DNA from: JAJEFO01 sp022819605
GTDB taxonomy: Bacteria; Pseudomonadota; Alphaproteobacteria; Rhodobacterales; Rhodobacteraceae
Length of the DNA stretch: 64,000 nucleotides
Assembly (NCBI GenBank): GCA_965221545.1
Contig: OZ244901.1
Span: 682,001-746,000, forward strand
Reading direction: 5' to 3'
Shown here: positions 9,164 to 17,406 of the stretch, one piece after another
How positions within the stretch are numbered: position 1 is the stretch's first letter
Layout: each line of letters begins with the position of its first letter
The notes under the pieces: generated by a model
Seen by the model: the letters and a program-made list of their open reading frames with translations, nothing else
Database searches by the model: none
What the model was told of the DNA's origin: nothing
Made by a program: the position numbers and the translations under genes

Positions 9164-10366
9164 TCATGCCAGTTTGGCGCAGAAGTCCTGGATGCGGTCC
9201 ATTGCCTCGGTCAATTGCTCATCCGAGGCGGCGTAGCTTATCCGGAAATTGGGCGAGACCCCGAACGCGGCGCCAAAGACCGTCGCAACCCCGGTCTCCT
9301 CAAGAAGCGCGGAACAGAAATCCTCATCCGTTTCGATCACCGTGCCACCTGCTGAGGTCTTGCCGATACACCCGGCAATCGAAGGATAGACGTAGAATGC
9401 TCCGTCGGGCACCGGACATGATACGCCGTCCGCCGCATTCAATGCGGCCACAACAAGATCTCGACGTCTGAGAAAGGTCGTGACGGCACTTTCCAGGAAA
9501 TCTTGCGGCCCGTTCAGCGCTTCGACGGCAGCCCACTGGCTGATCGACGACGGGTTTGTCGTCGATTGCGATTGGATGGTGCGCATTGCGGAAATCAGAT
9601 CGGTCGGGCCGCCGGCATAGCCGATTCGCCAGCCGGTCATCGCATATGCCTTCGAGACGCCATTTACTGTCAGCGTGCGCTCGAAGAGCGCGGGGGCTAC
9701 CTGGGCCGGAGTCGAGAACGTGTATCCCGGAAAGGCGATATGTTCGTAGATGTCGTCACTCAGGATCCAAACATTCGGATGCCGCTCCAGCACGTCCGTA
9801 AGGGCTTTCAGTTGATCGGGCGAGTATCCGGCCCCCGTCGGGTTGGATGGTGCGTTGAAGATCAGCCACTTCGTCCGGGACGTGATTGCTGCGTCGAGTT
9901 GTGGGGGCGAGATCCTGAATCTGTCCTTGACCCGTGTCTCGATGATTGACGGCGTGCCGCCGGCGAGTCGCACCATGTCGGGATAGCTGACCCAATAGGG
10001 TGCGGGTATGATCACTTCATCACCGGGGTTCAGTGTCGCCATCAGGGCATTGAACAGCACCTGCTTGCCGCCCGTGCCCACGATGATCTGTTCCGGCCCA
10101 TATGCGAGATCATTGTCCCGGGCGAACTTGGCGGCAACCGCTTCCTTCAGTTCGGCGATCCCGTCCACGGCAGTGTAGCGCGTGCGGCCGGAGTCGATGG
10201 CGCTCTTTCCCGCTTCGCAGATGTGCTGCGGCGTGGGAAAGTCTGGTTCCCCGGCCCCTAGGCTGATGATTTCGCGGCCTTGTGCCTTCAATGCGGCAAC
10301 GAGACCCGTCAGGGCAACCGTTGGCGACGATTTGACGCCGTCGAGTGTCGCGGAAATGTGCGGCAT
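9164..10366 (-). CDS. aspC: Aspartate aminotransferase (class I)
   Basis: PLP enzyme exchanging the amino group between aspartate and 2-oxoglutarate; some family members also use prephenate. The product is 400 residues, the usual length of the alphaproteobacterial type Ib enzyme. It shows LGAGEPDFPTP near the N-terminus, the NAPSNPTGAGYS block, and VSKAYAMTGWRIGY with the PLP lysine. I chose the ATG at 10366 (MPHISATL) over one 48 bases upstream because it aligns with relatives; the longer version would overlap more of the divergent gene region. Confidence 0.92.
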   Translation of the reverse strand: MPHISATLDGVKSSPTVALTGLVAALKAQGREIISLGAGEPDFPTPQHICEAGKSAIDSGRTRYTAVDGIAELKEAVAAKFARDNDLAYGPEQIIVGTGGKQVLFNALMATLNPGDEVIIPAPYWVSYPDMVRLAGGTPSIIETRVKDRFRISPPQLDAAITSRTKWLIFNAPSNPTGAGYSPDQLKALTDVLERHPNVWILSDDIYEHIAFPGYTFSTPAQVAPALFERTLTVNGVSKAYAMTGWRIGYAGGPTDLISAMRTIQSQSTTNPSSISQWAAVEALNGPQDFLESAVTTFLRRRDLVVAALNAADGVSCPVPDGAFYVYPSIAGCIGKTSAGGTVIETDEDFCSALLEETGVATVFGAAFGVSPNFRISYAASDEQLTEAMDRIQDFCAKLA

Positions 10367-10442
10367 GGTCGTCACCGGATGGAACTGAGGCGCAATCGTG
10401 ATAGAAGGTGACATTGCGGTTCACAAGCGGATTGAGGGCATC

Positions 10443-10835
10443 ATGGAAGACAACGGCGGGAAGAACTGGTTTGCAGAGGACGCCGCGACTTTCGGCGACA
10501 GGCTTGCCGCAGCAAGGGGTGCCCAAGGCATGACGCAGAAGGCGCTCGCCCGCCGTCTCGGCGTTTCCTTGAAGACATTGGAGGGTTGGGAGAACGACCT
10601 GCGTGAGCCGCGTGCGAACAGGCTCCAGATGCTGGCAGGCGTGCTGGACGTGTCGATTTCCTGGCTGCTGACTGGTGAAGGGCAGGGCGTCGGCGCGGAC
10701 TCCGAGGCTGGGTCGGTCCGAATGAGCGAGCTCTTGCACGAAATGCGTATGCTCAGATCAGAGATGCAGCGTTCTGTCGCGCGCCTCGGTGTTCTTGAGA
10801 AGCGTCTTGGCCAAGTTGCCGACGAAGGCGCATGA
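10443..10835 (+). CDS. XRE-family transcriptional regulator
   Basis: A 130-residue DNA-binding protein with a Cro/C1-type helix-turn-helix at about residues 15-70 (FGDRLAAARGAQGMTQKALA then LGVSLKTLEGWEND). The C-terminal third (LLHEMRMLRSEMQRSVARLG) is predicted to form a short coiled coil and may dimerise. It overlaps the sdhE start by four bases (ATGA), so the two are translated together. Divergent from aspC. The target is unknown, though the coupling suggests a link to succinate dehydrogenase assembly or respiration. Confidence 0.85.
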   Translation: MEDNGGKNWFAEDAATFGDRLAAARGAQGMTQKALARRLGVSLKTLEGWENDLREPRANRLQMLAGVLDVSISWLLTGEGQGVGADSEAGSVRMSELLHEMRMLRSEMQRSVARLGVLEKRLGQVADEGA

Positions 10836-11104
10836 ACGCGAATCGTGACACTCGACTTCGTCGGCTGGGAATTCGTTCGTGGCGACGAGGCACTAGGGAA
10901 ATGGATCTGATCCTGGGTCGATTCTGGGATGAAGCCGGCGAGGCACTTGGCGCATCCAAACTCGATCTCTATGAAGACCTGCTTTGCGAGAACGATCAGG
11001 ATCTGTACGCATGGGTCAGCGGGAAGGCGGATCCTCCCGATCGATTCGTTGCCTTGATTGCGCGCATCAAGGTTCGCGGGGCAGCCCCGGGACAACCCGG
11101 TTAG
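10832..11104 (+). CDS. sdhE: Succinate dehydrogenase assembly factor SdhE
   Basis: Small soluble helical protein (90 residues) that promotes covalent attachment of FAD to the flavoprotein subunit of succinate dehydrogenase, and probably fumarate reductase. The signature RSWRRGTREMDLILGRF contains the RGxxE motif required for flavinylation, and DLYAWVSG follows near residue 60. Its start overlaps the stop of the XRE regulator. No sdh structural genes lie in this window. Confidence 0.93.
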   Translation: MNANRDTRLRRLGIRSWRRGTREMDLILGRFWDEAGEALGASKLDLYEDLLCENDQDLYAWVSGKADPPDRFVALIARIKVRGAAPGQPG

Positions 11105-11333
11105 CAGGGTTCGGCTCTCGTAGGGCTTCTCCCGGCCCCGCAATTAACTTGACGACACCGACTCCGGCGTCACTCGCGAACGAATCAATTTGACGTCACA
11201 GGCAACGCACCCGGCCCGAGACGGAGTGGCTGGACACGTGCGCATTCAGTCGGGGTCGTAGGCACAGAGGCATTCCCCGGCACAGGGCGCATTCGCAGGC
11301 AGTGCCATGCCCGTGCGAAGATCGCGCCGCCGA

Positions 11334-11762
11334 TCACCAGTGCCCGACATTCTCCATGCTCGCCCACGGCTCGGCCGGAGGCAGGCGCTCGCCTCGTTGA
11401 AGCAACTCGATTGAGACATTGTCGGGCGAGCGAACAAAGGCCATGTGACCGTCACGTGGAGGGCGGTTGATCGTGATGCCGTTGTCTATCAGGTGCTGGC
11501 ATGTCTCATAGATGTCATCGACCCGGTAAGCGAGATGCCCGAAATGCCTGCTGTCCGAAGGCAGCCCGTCATCACCATCCCAGTTGTAGGTGAGTTCGAC
11601 ATCTGCGTTTTCCTGCCCCGGAGGCGACAGGAAAACCAGCGTGAACCGTCCGTCTTCGTTTTCGATCCGCCGCGTCTCCTCGAGTCCCAGCAGTTCGTAG
11701 AAAGCCTTGGAATTCTCGAGATCCCTCACGCGCACCATCGTGTGCAGGTATTCGATTCCCAT
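11334..11762 (-). CDS. gloA: Glyoxalase I-type VOC protein
   Basis: A 142-residue vicinal-oxygen-chelate protein resembling lactoylglutathione lyase, which converts the glutathione hemithioacetal of methylglyoxal to S-lactoylglutathione. Metal-ligand positions appear conserved: His in EYLHTMVRV, Glu in ENADVELTYNW, His in FGHLAYRV and Glu in NVSIELLQRG. AAGGAG precedes the ATG. Glutathione supply by gshB fits the role. The last 15 residues (LPPAEPWASMENVGHW) form a tail seen in this alphaproteobacterial subgroup. Confidence 0.88.
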   Translation of the reverse strand: MGIEYLHTMVRVRDLENSKAFYELLGLEETRRIENEDGRFTLVFLSPPGQENADVELTYNWDGDDGLPSDSRHFGHLAYRVDDIYETCQHLIDNGITINRPPRDGHMAFVRSPDNVSIELLQRGERLPPAEPWASMENVGHW

Positions 11763-12000
11763 GTGTGTCACTCCTTTGGTTTGCGGGCAACCTAACGCAT
11801 TGCGGGGCGCGCTCAACACTGAACCTTCGGGGCGTGTATTTGCATGTCGCTGACGGGTCCGGAACCGATCCTGCGTGAATTCGAGGCAGTTGCTGGCAGG
11901 GTGCCGAAAAAAGGCCCACGATGTCCCTTCACGTGTTGTGATGGGACGAGACCCCATTATGCTGCGGGTGTCCGATGAATTGAATGAAACGAACGAGCGC

Positions 12001-12912
12001 ATGGCAGAGGACGCGATCCAGACCCCTGAAAGTGAAATTGCCGAAATGCGAGCGGCGAAGCAGTCGACGTTGCGCGTAACGGCACCGGGAATGGAGGATC
12101 ATCTCTACACGATCTACCCGGTTCTGGATCACGGATTTGTCCGGGTCATCGACTACATGGGTGACGACGCTGCGATCACACAGGCGGCTCGCGTGAGCTA
12201 CGGCAAGGGAACGAAATCGGTTTCCAATGATGAAGGCCTGATTCGCTATTTGATGCGCCATTCGCATTCGACTCCCTTCGAGATGTGCGAGATCAAGCTG
12301 CACGTGAAGCTGCCCGTATTCGTTGCGCGTCAGTGGATTCGTCACCGCACAGCCAACGTGAACGAGTACTCGGCGCGCTATTCGATCCTGGATCGTGAGT
12401 TCTATATCCCGAGCCCAGACGATCTCGCCGCGCAATCGACCGTCAACAGCCAAGGCCGTGGAGAGGCGCTGACGGGCGAGGAGGCGGCCCGCGTGCTGGA
12501 ATTCCTGAAGTCCGATTCCATGCGCTGCTACGACCACTATGAGCAGATGATCTCCCAAGATGGCCAGATGGGGCTGGCCCGGGAGCTCGCGCGCATGAAC
12601 CTGCCCGCAAACGTCTATACCCAGTGGTACTGGAAAACAGACTTGCACAACCTCTTCCATTTTCTGCGGTTGAGGGCGGATGCACACGCGCAATACGAAA
12701 TTCGCGTTTACGCGGAGGAAATCTGCGAGCTGGTCGTCGACTGGGTCCCATTCGCCTACAGGGCATTTGAGGACTATCGAATGGGAGGCGCGACCCTCTC
12801 GGCAAAGGCACTCGACTGCGTCCGCAGAATGTTGGCGGGAGAGAACGTGACGCAAGAGGTGTCCGGCATGTCAAAGGGGGAGTGGAGGGAATTCGAAAGC
12901 CTTATTCGCTGA
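12001..12912 (+). CDS. thyX: FAD-dependent thymidylate synthase
   Basis: Flavin-dependent enzyme methylating dUMP to dTMP with methylenetetrahydrofolate as carbon donor and NADPH as reductant. The ThyX motif RHR-x7-S is intact in RQWIRHRTANVNEYSARY. Other conserved parts are VLDHGFVRVIDYMGDD near the N-terminus and YWKTDLHNLFHFLRLR later. Earlier in-frame ATGs exist at 11875 and 11941, but the start at 12001 gives 303 residues, matching relatives. No ThyA is seen in the window. Confidence 0.93.
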   Translation: MAEDAIQTPESEIAEMRAAKQSTLRVTAPGMEDHLYTIYPVLDHGFVRVIDYMGDDAAITQAARVSYGKGTKSVSNDEGLIRYLMRHSHSTPFEMCEIKLHVKLPVFVARQWIRHRTANVNEYSARYSILDREFYIPSPDDLAAQSTVNSQGRGEALTGEEAARVLEFLKSDSMRCYDHYEQMISQDGQMGLARELARMNLPANVYTQWYWKTDLHNLFHFLRLRADAHAQYEIRVYAEEICELVVDWVPFAYRAFEDYRMGGATLSAKALDCVRRMLAGENVTQEVSGMSKGEWREFESLIR

Positions 12913-13164
12913 TGGCTTTCTGCTGACCGTTGTCCACGACTCGCTCGCTCGGAACATGCGAATTTCACTTTCGATTCGGGATCGGCAGCGTTGGGCCGCA
13001 AGTGTGGCCGTGCGCATCGCTGCGCCAAATGCTCATGCAAAGCGCGTCTGTAGTCCCAGCGTCCGCGGGGAAGGGCCAGGCGCAGTGTTTCCGTAGGTGG
13101 GCGAACAAGATCGCGCGGCACCGTCCCCTCATGTGTGCAGCGCGTAGAAAGCTATCCAGAACAA

Positions 13165-13205
13165 TCATGAATCCGCCGGAGGCTTGCGCATCGGCGGATT
13201 CATGA
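13165..13205. terminator. Perfect 14-bp inverted repeat between convergent genes
   Basis: Arms at 13165-13178 and 13192-13205 (TCATGAATCCGCCG and its exact complement) enclose a 13-base loop. It lies just beyond the 3' end of the cold shock gene and downstream of thyX, and could serve both as terminator or mRNA end protector. There is no U-tract on either side, so classical intrinsic termination is not certain. Confidence 0.6.
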
Positions 13206-13231
13206 ACACATACAGTGTTAGTGCTGACTCG

Positions 13232-13438
13232 TCAGATGGCCTTCAGTTCGTCCGCCATCTGGCGGCCGTCCCGGCCTTCGGCCAACTCGTACTCGACCTT
13301 CTGATTGTCGCTCAATCCGGTCAATCCGGCCTTTTGCACGGCAGAAACGTGAACGAACACGTCTTTTCCGCCTTCGTCGGGCGCGATGAACCCGTAACCT
13401 TTGTGGGTATTGAACCACTTCACGGTGCCAGTAGGCAT
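13232..13438 (-). CDS. cspA: Cold shock protein
   Basis: A 68-residue single cold shock domain, an RNA- and single-strand-DNA-binding beta barrel acting as RNA chaperone. RNP1 is KGYGFI and RNP2 is VFVHVS; the start MPTGTVKWFN is standard. AAGGAAAA precedes the ATG. A small hairpin (CCCGGA/TCCGGG at 13463-13477) sits in the 5' leader close to the ribosome site and could make translation temperature-dependent, though that is speculation. Confidence 0.95.
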   Translation of the reverse strand: MPTGTVKWFNTHKGYGFIAPDEGGKDVFVHVSAVQKAGLTGLSDNQKVEYELAEGRDGRQMADELKAI

Positions 13439-13827
13439 GGTAGTTTTCCTTTGGTATTCTCGCCCGGATAATCCGGGCCAGTCTTAGAGCAGCGAAAAAA
13501 ACCAAGACGATTGCCGAAGTGAGGCAAACGACTTGACGTCCAATGCTGGGCGGAGTCTGAGGCAATTTTTGAAAAACTCAAGCGAAACCTTTGAGAGTCA
13601 TGCGCGATCATGCAGTCAGGCGACTCTCGTAGTGACGTCAAGTGTCCTTGGGAGGGCGCGTCGGCAGCTTCCGGACGTCATGGTCTGAGTTACCGGAAAC
13701 GTCGCTTCGTTCGGTATCAGCGCGGCCAGATCGGTGAGCGTAGCAAGGCTGAGTGATGAGGGCTCGTTGGCGACCCGTTTTGTGCAGGCCAGGTATCCTT
13801 GGCCGATCTCCCCACTTCCGAATTGGT
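13439..13827. other. Long leader and intergenic region of the cold shock gene
   Basis: About 390 bases without a recognised gene. On the minus strand it would hold the cold shock gene promoter and leader, including the hairpin at 13463-13477 and a second weak hairpin (TTGCC/GGCAA) near 13512-13528. Long structured leaders are common for cold shock genes. Confidence 0.4.
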
Positions 13828-14508
13828 TCAGTGATAATCCAGAACGAGCGCACGCGTCTCAGACGGCAGGTCCCCAAGTCTGAGCGAGACGGCGCTAGTA
13901 CAGGCAAAGTCGACGCGTTCCTCGCCAAACGACTCGAGGAATGCCGAAATGAAGAGCATTTCGCATGGCCTGTAGCACAGAGTCCGAAAGTGCATGGGGA
14001 TGACGAGCCGGGGACGCACGATTTCTGCAATTCGGTTCAGCTCTTCCAGAGAAATCACGGGATAGCCGCCTGCATGGCTCAAAAGGACATCGACGTCCTT
14101 GAAAAAGGACAGCTGCGCGTCGGAAAAATCGTTTCCCATGTCGCCCATATGGCCGATCTCAATTCCATCGACGTTGAAGCGGTACATCGCATTCTGATCG
14201 GGGTCCCGACTTGGATGCTCGAGATGTTCCATTGCTTCAATTGCGTTGAAGGTGATTCCGTGTGAACTGGCCTCCTTGCTGCCAAGGGCAACCTCCAGCG
14301 CGTCAATTACTGTCGCGCCGTCCCTCTTGGGAACCAGATGGTCATTGTCGTGAAAGTCGTCGTTGCTGCTGGACTTGATGACGATGTCCGCAGGATCGGA
14401 GAAGGAACTGAAACCTGCCTTCTCTGGGTCGTAGGGGTCTGTCACAATACGAGTTCCGCCATCGCTTTCGATGGCAAAGCTGGCTTGGCCGTACCAAGTG
14501 ATCTTCAT
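13828..14508 (-). CDS. UPF0173-type metal-dependent hydrolase
   Basis: A 226-residue member of the metallo-beta-lactamase-fold family often annotated as UPF0173 or L-ascorbate-6-phosphate-lactonase-like. MKITWYGQASFAIE is the typical opening; later parts include GIEIGHMGD, DVLLSHAGG and LVIPMHFRT, which contain likely metal-binding His and Asp residues. The usual early HxHxDH motif is replaced by a FHDNDH-like stretch near residue 52. Substrate unknown. Confidence 0.8.
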   Translation of the reverse strand: MKITWYGQASFAIESDGGTRIVTDPYDPEKAGFSSFSDPADIVIKSSSNDDFHDNDHLVPKRDGATVIDALEVALGSKEASSHGITFNAIEAMEHLEHPSRDPDQNAMYRFNVDGIEIGHMGDMGNDFSDAQLSFFKDVDVLLSHAGGYPVISLEELNRIAEIVRPRLVIPMHFRTLCYRPCEMLFISAFLESFGEERVDFACTSAVSLRLGDLPSETRALVLDYH

Positions 14509-14812
14509 CTCAGACCTTTCCAGAGTTTCGTCTTACTCTCTCACCGTGCTATTCGAAGGACAACCTTGGAAAATTGTCGGTCGCAAGTCCGTCCGGACTT
14601 GCTCGTCATCACTTGGGGATGCACGTGTCCGTTCCAGTTGGCAGAGCCAGGTGATATCGCCGCTACGCCTTGAAGCTGATCCTATCCGCCTGGTTCCTGA
14701 CAGAAATTGGGAATGAAGGGGGATTGCCTTGGTTGCGTTGTGGCTCTGGCCGCAATGCACGGCATCGTAGTAATTGATTTCAGGACCATTCATGACAGGG
14801 ACATGAACCAGG
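14509..14812. other. Intergenic region between divergent genes
   Basis: About 300 bases between the divergent hydrolase and ArsC-like genes. No further gene or clear structured element is visible. Confidence 0.3.
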
Positions 14813-15145
14813 ATGCCGACAGTCTACGGGTTGAAGAATTGCAGCACTTGCCGGACGGCAATTCAGGAACTGAAATGTGCCGGCAAGGACGTGACGTTCG
14901 TGGATGTTCGTGAAACCCAGTTGGATTCTGATGCAATTGATCGTTTCCTTCGGGAGTTTGAAGACAATCTCGTCAACCGTCGCTCGACCACTTGGCGCAA
15001 TCTTTCTGATTCTGAGCGCCAAAGAACGCCGGAGGACCTGATTGCCAGACATCCCTCACTCATGAAGCGCCCCGTCATCGTCGATGGCGAACTGGTCACG
15101 CTTGGCTGGAACGCAGCGTCAAGGGCGCGGCACTTAGGTGAATAG
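14813..15145 (+). CDS. ArsC/Spx family protein
   Basis: A 110-residue thioredoxin-fold protein. It begins MPTVYGLKNCSTCRTA with a CxxC motif where arsenate reductases have a single catalytic cysteine; CxxC is more typical of the YffB/Spx-like branch. Later FLREFEDNLVNRRSTTWRNL and MKRPVIVDG match the family. It may be a glutathione- or thiol-dependent reductase; there is no ars operon nearby, so arsenate reduction is doubtful. Confidence 0.85.
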   Translation: MPTVYGLKNCSTCRTAIQELKCAGKDVTFVDVRETQLDSDAIDRFLREFEDNLVNRRSTTWRNLSDSERQRTPEDLIARHPSLMKRPVIVDGELVTLGWNAASRARHLGE

Positions 15146-15179
15146 ATCCTCGATGCCGGCCTAATTGACCGATGCCATT

Positions 15180-15731
15180 CTACCTGTTCCGATCGAAAGC
15201 CGCGTCGAGCAATCGGTCGACTGCAATCGGCCCTCCGCCTCGGAAGACCAGATAGAGAAGCAGGAAGACCCAAAAGGCGCGCTGGTCCAGAATCACCGCG
15301 TCGGAGAGGCGGTCAAACCATGCTCCGGCTTCTCCGCCATGGCCGAAAATGTCGGTGAGGCTCTGAATCGTCACGAATCCGATCATGCCGAGCGCGGCGG
15401 CTCGCGTGAACAATCCGATGATCAGGAGGCACGGAAGCACGAATTCCGCCCAGGTTCCCGCGAGAATCACCAGTTTCTGGAAGATCGTTGCGCTGCCAAT
15501 GTCATAGCTCACAGCCGCGGCTTCCTTTGGGAAAATCTGCGCAAAGGCATTGAAGCTCGGCGATACGAGATTGATCAGGCCGTCAGGTATCTTTGTCAGC
15601 GCGGAATTGAGGTAGTAGACAAGCAGGACGGCGGCAAAAATGAAGCGCGCGAGCGTGGTCAGGACCGGCGTGGCTGCCGGTTCGATCAATGCAAGCAGCC
15701 GGTCCGGCAGCAGCAGGATATTGTTGGACAT
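15180..15731 (-). CDS. DoxX family membrane protein of the bufferin operon
   Basis: A 183-residue integral membrane protein with about four helices (FIFAAVLLVYYLNSAL, LVILAGTWAEFVLPCLLIIG, ALGMIGFVTIQSL and AFWVFLLLYLVF), typical of the DoxX family. It begins five bases after bufC ends, the last gene of the operon. DoxX proteins repeatedly accompany DUF692/DUF2063 bufferin loci, where a role in electron or copper handling at the membrane has been suggested but is not settled. Confidence 0.88.
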   Translation of the reverse strand: MSNNILLLPDRLLALIEPAATPVLTTLARFIFAAVLLVYYLNSALTKIPDGLINLVSPSFNAFAQIFPKEAAAVSYDIGSATIFQKLVILAGTWAEFVLPCLLIIGLFTRAAALGMIGFVTIQSLTDIFGHGGEAGAWFDRLSDAVILDQRAFWVFLLLYLVFRGGGPIAVDRLLDAAFDRNR

Positions 15732-15736
15732 GAATG

Positions 15737-16486
15737 CTATCCTCCAATTTCGATCAAGGTCTTCATTTCGACCAAGAGGGTGAGCACCGCCGACAGGTCA
15801 AAGTTCCGGGATGCCTCTGATGCCTTGTCCATTGCATCCCCGAATGTCGCACCCGTCAAGAGCGCAGTGATGAATTCCGCCCCGCCTGAAGGCAGCAGCC
15901 GGGGGACCGGATCCAAGTCCGGCCGGCTGACGAACACGTCCTCAGCGGCCATTTCCGGGCTTTGCGCGCCTTCCTCGACGTTGAAGCGCCAAATGGAGAA
16001 GATCGGCCAAGGCGACCGCACCAGCCGCAATGAAGGGGCGAGTCGCACGCTGCCGCCGGTCAGCGCCTCGGGCGACAGCGCTTCGAGTTCTGCGGGGTTG
16101 ATCGGTTCCGCGTCGGCCGCGTGATAGCTGTCCCGGATTGCAAGTTCGAGCCGTGCGACATCCGGCAGATAGCCAATTTGCCTTGTGGGTTCGAATTCGG
16201 CCAGGAACGAGGGCATGTCGACCCCGAAATGCATCATCAGCGGCGAACGCGGAGGGTGGCGGCGCAGATACGCGGAGGCAAGCAGCTTGAAGTTGTCTTG
16301 CCCGACCAGTTTGCGGATGACGGGAAAGCCCGCTTCCAGTGCTTCAGTCAGCGAGACGGCAACATTGTTGCGATAGACATCGAATCGACGCCCGGCCGGC
16401 CGGCCTCTGCCGTCGCTCAGGCCCTCTGGGCGAGCGGAGTCCGGATCCAGGAGCGCCTTCCGAAATGTGGTCTGGTCGACCGTCAT
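15737..16486 (-). CDS. bufC: Bufferin maturation partner, DUF2063
   Basis: A 249-residue protein of the DUF2063 (HvfC/BufC) family, thought to act with the MNIO enzyme BufB, probably by recognising and presenting the precursor peptide. The DUF2063 signature is RRFDVYRNNVAVSLTEAL followed by FPVIRKLVG and YLPDVARLELA. The ATG overlaps the bufB stop by four bases, giving strict coupling. An upstream in-frame start at 16567 lies inside bufB and adds an arginine-rich stretch unlike the family, so I reject it. Confidence 0.9.
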   Translation of the reverse strand: MTVDQTTFRKALLDPDSARPEGLSDGRGRPAGRRFDVYRNNVAVSLTEALEAGFPVIRKLVGQDNFKLLASAYLRRHPPRSPLMMHFGVDMPSFLAEFEPTRQIGYLPDVARLELAIRDSYHAADAEPINPAELEALSPEALTGGSVRLAPSLRLVRSPWPIFSIWRFNVEEGAQSPEMAAEDVFVSRPDLDPVPRLLPSGGAEFITALLTGATFGDAMDKASEASRNFDLSAVLTLLVEMKTLIEIGG

Positions 16487-17343
16487 GCGTTCGCGGCTTC
16501 TAGGACGCTGGCCGCGCGGCTGGCCTCTGCCTTGAGGACCGGCCATTCGGGAACGTCGTTGTCCCACTCGATGAGGCTCGGCTTGGGGCCGGATTTCCTG
16601 ATCGTGTACTCGAACAATGACCAGACCGGGTCCGCGACCTCGCGGCCATGATCGTCGATCAGAAGGCGCGCGCCATGGTCGTCTTCGTCGTCCTCGTGCC
16701 CGCCGAGGTGGATCTCTCCAACCAGTTCCAAGGGGAACGCGTCGATATAGGAAACCGGATCATTGCCAAGATTCGTGGCACTGACAAAGACGTTGTTCAC
16801 GTCGAGCAGGAGCCCGCAGCCGGTTCGCTTGGCGATTTCGCGGAGAAATTCGGTCTCCGCCAGCGTGGATTCCTCGAACGCGAGATATGAAGAGGGGTTC
16901 TCCAGCAGCATGCGTCGCCCGACGACTTCCTGGACTTCGTCAACATGCTCGGCAACGCGGGCGAGACTTGCTTCCGTGTAGGGAAGGGGCAGCAAGTCGT
17001 TGAGAAATGCGGAGTCGTGGGTCGACCACGCCAGATGCTCGGAAAAGCTCGCCGGATCAAGCCATCCGACAAGATGCCTGAGCCGCGCAAGGTGCTCGGA
17101 ATCCAGCGGACCTTCGCCGCCGATGGAAAGGCCGACGCCATGCACGGAAAACGCAAAGCGCTCGGAAAGATGCCTGAGCTGGGCGATCGGCCGACCGCCG
17201 TCGCCCATGTAGTTTTCTGCGTGAATTTCCAACCAGGCAACCGGCCCGGCATCGTCCACTATCTCGCTGAAGTGCTGTGGCTTGTAGCCGACCCCTGGCG
17301 CATCGGGCAGGCGGGCGAATCTGTGGGCAGTGGCATCCAGCAT
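16483..17343 (-). CDS. bufB: MNIO iron oxidase that modifies bufferin cysteines (DUF692)
   Basis: A 286-residue TIM-barrel protein of the DUF692 family, multinuclear non-haem iron-dependent oxidases. Characterised relatives (MbnB, BufB) oxidatively convert cysteines in a ribosomal peptide into heterocycles. Conserved stretches carrying metal ligands are GVGYKPQHF, FSVHGVGLS, SEHLAW, LLENPSSY, LLDVNN and EIHLGGHE, with DDHG and SLIEWDNDVPEW toward the end. It follows bufA by 63 bases containing a hairpin, and overlaps bufC. I infer that its substrate is the BufA protein encoded immediately upstream. Confidence 0.93.
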   Translation of the reverse strand: MLDATAHRFARLPDAPGVGYKPQHFSEIVDDAGPVAWLEIHAENYMGDGGRPIAQLRHLSERFAFSVHGVGLSIGGEGPLDSEHLARLRHLVGWLDPASFSEHLAWSTHDSAFLNDLLPLPYTEASLARVAEHVDEVQEVVGRRMLLENPSSYLAFEESTLAETEFLREIAKRTGCGLLLDVNNVFVSATNLGNDPVSYIDAFPLELVGEIHLGGHEDDEDDHGARLLIDDHGREVADPVWSLFEYTIRKSGPKPSLIEWDNDVPEWPVLKAEASRAASVLEAANA

Positions 17344-17363
17344 CGATGAGATCCGGAAGTTGA

Positions 17364-17390
17364 GGCGTCTCCGACTATGCAGGAGACGCC
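17364..17390 (-). promoter_or_regulatory. Hairpin between bufA and bufB
   Basis: A perfect 9-bp stem (GGCGTCTCC/GGAGACGCC, arms 17364-17372 and 17382-17390) with a 9-base loop fills the short bufA-bufB gap. It lacks a U-tract. It may stabilise the bufA end of the transcript or partly stop transcription so that precursor exceeds enzyme, as happens in many peptide-modification operons. Confidence 0.6.
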
Positions 17391-17406
17391 GTCAGATGTC
17401 ATAGCC

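Noticed and set aside
16187..16200. GGTTCGAATTC resembling a tRNA T-arm
   Set aside because: It lies inside bufC and no acceptor stem or anticodon arm can be folded around it.
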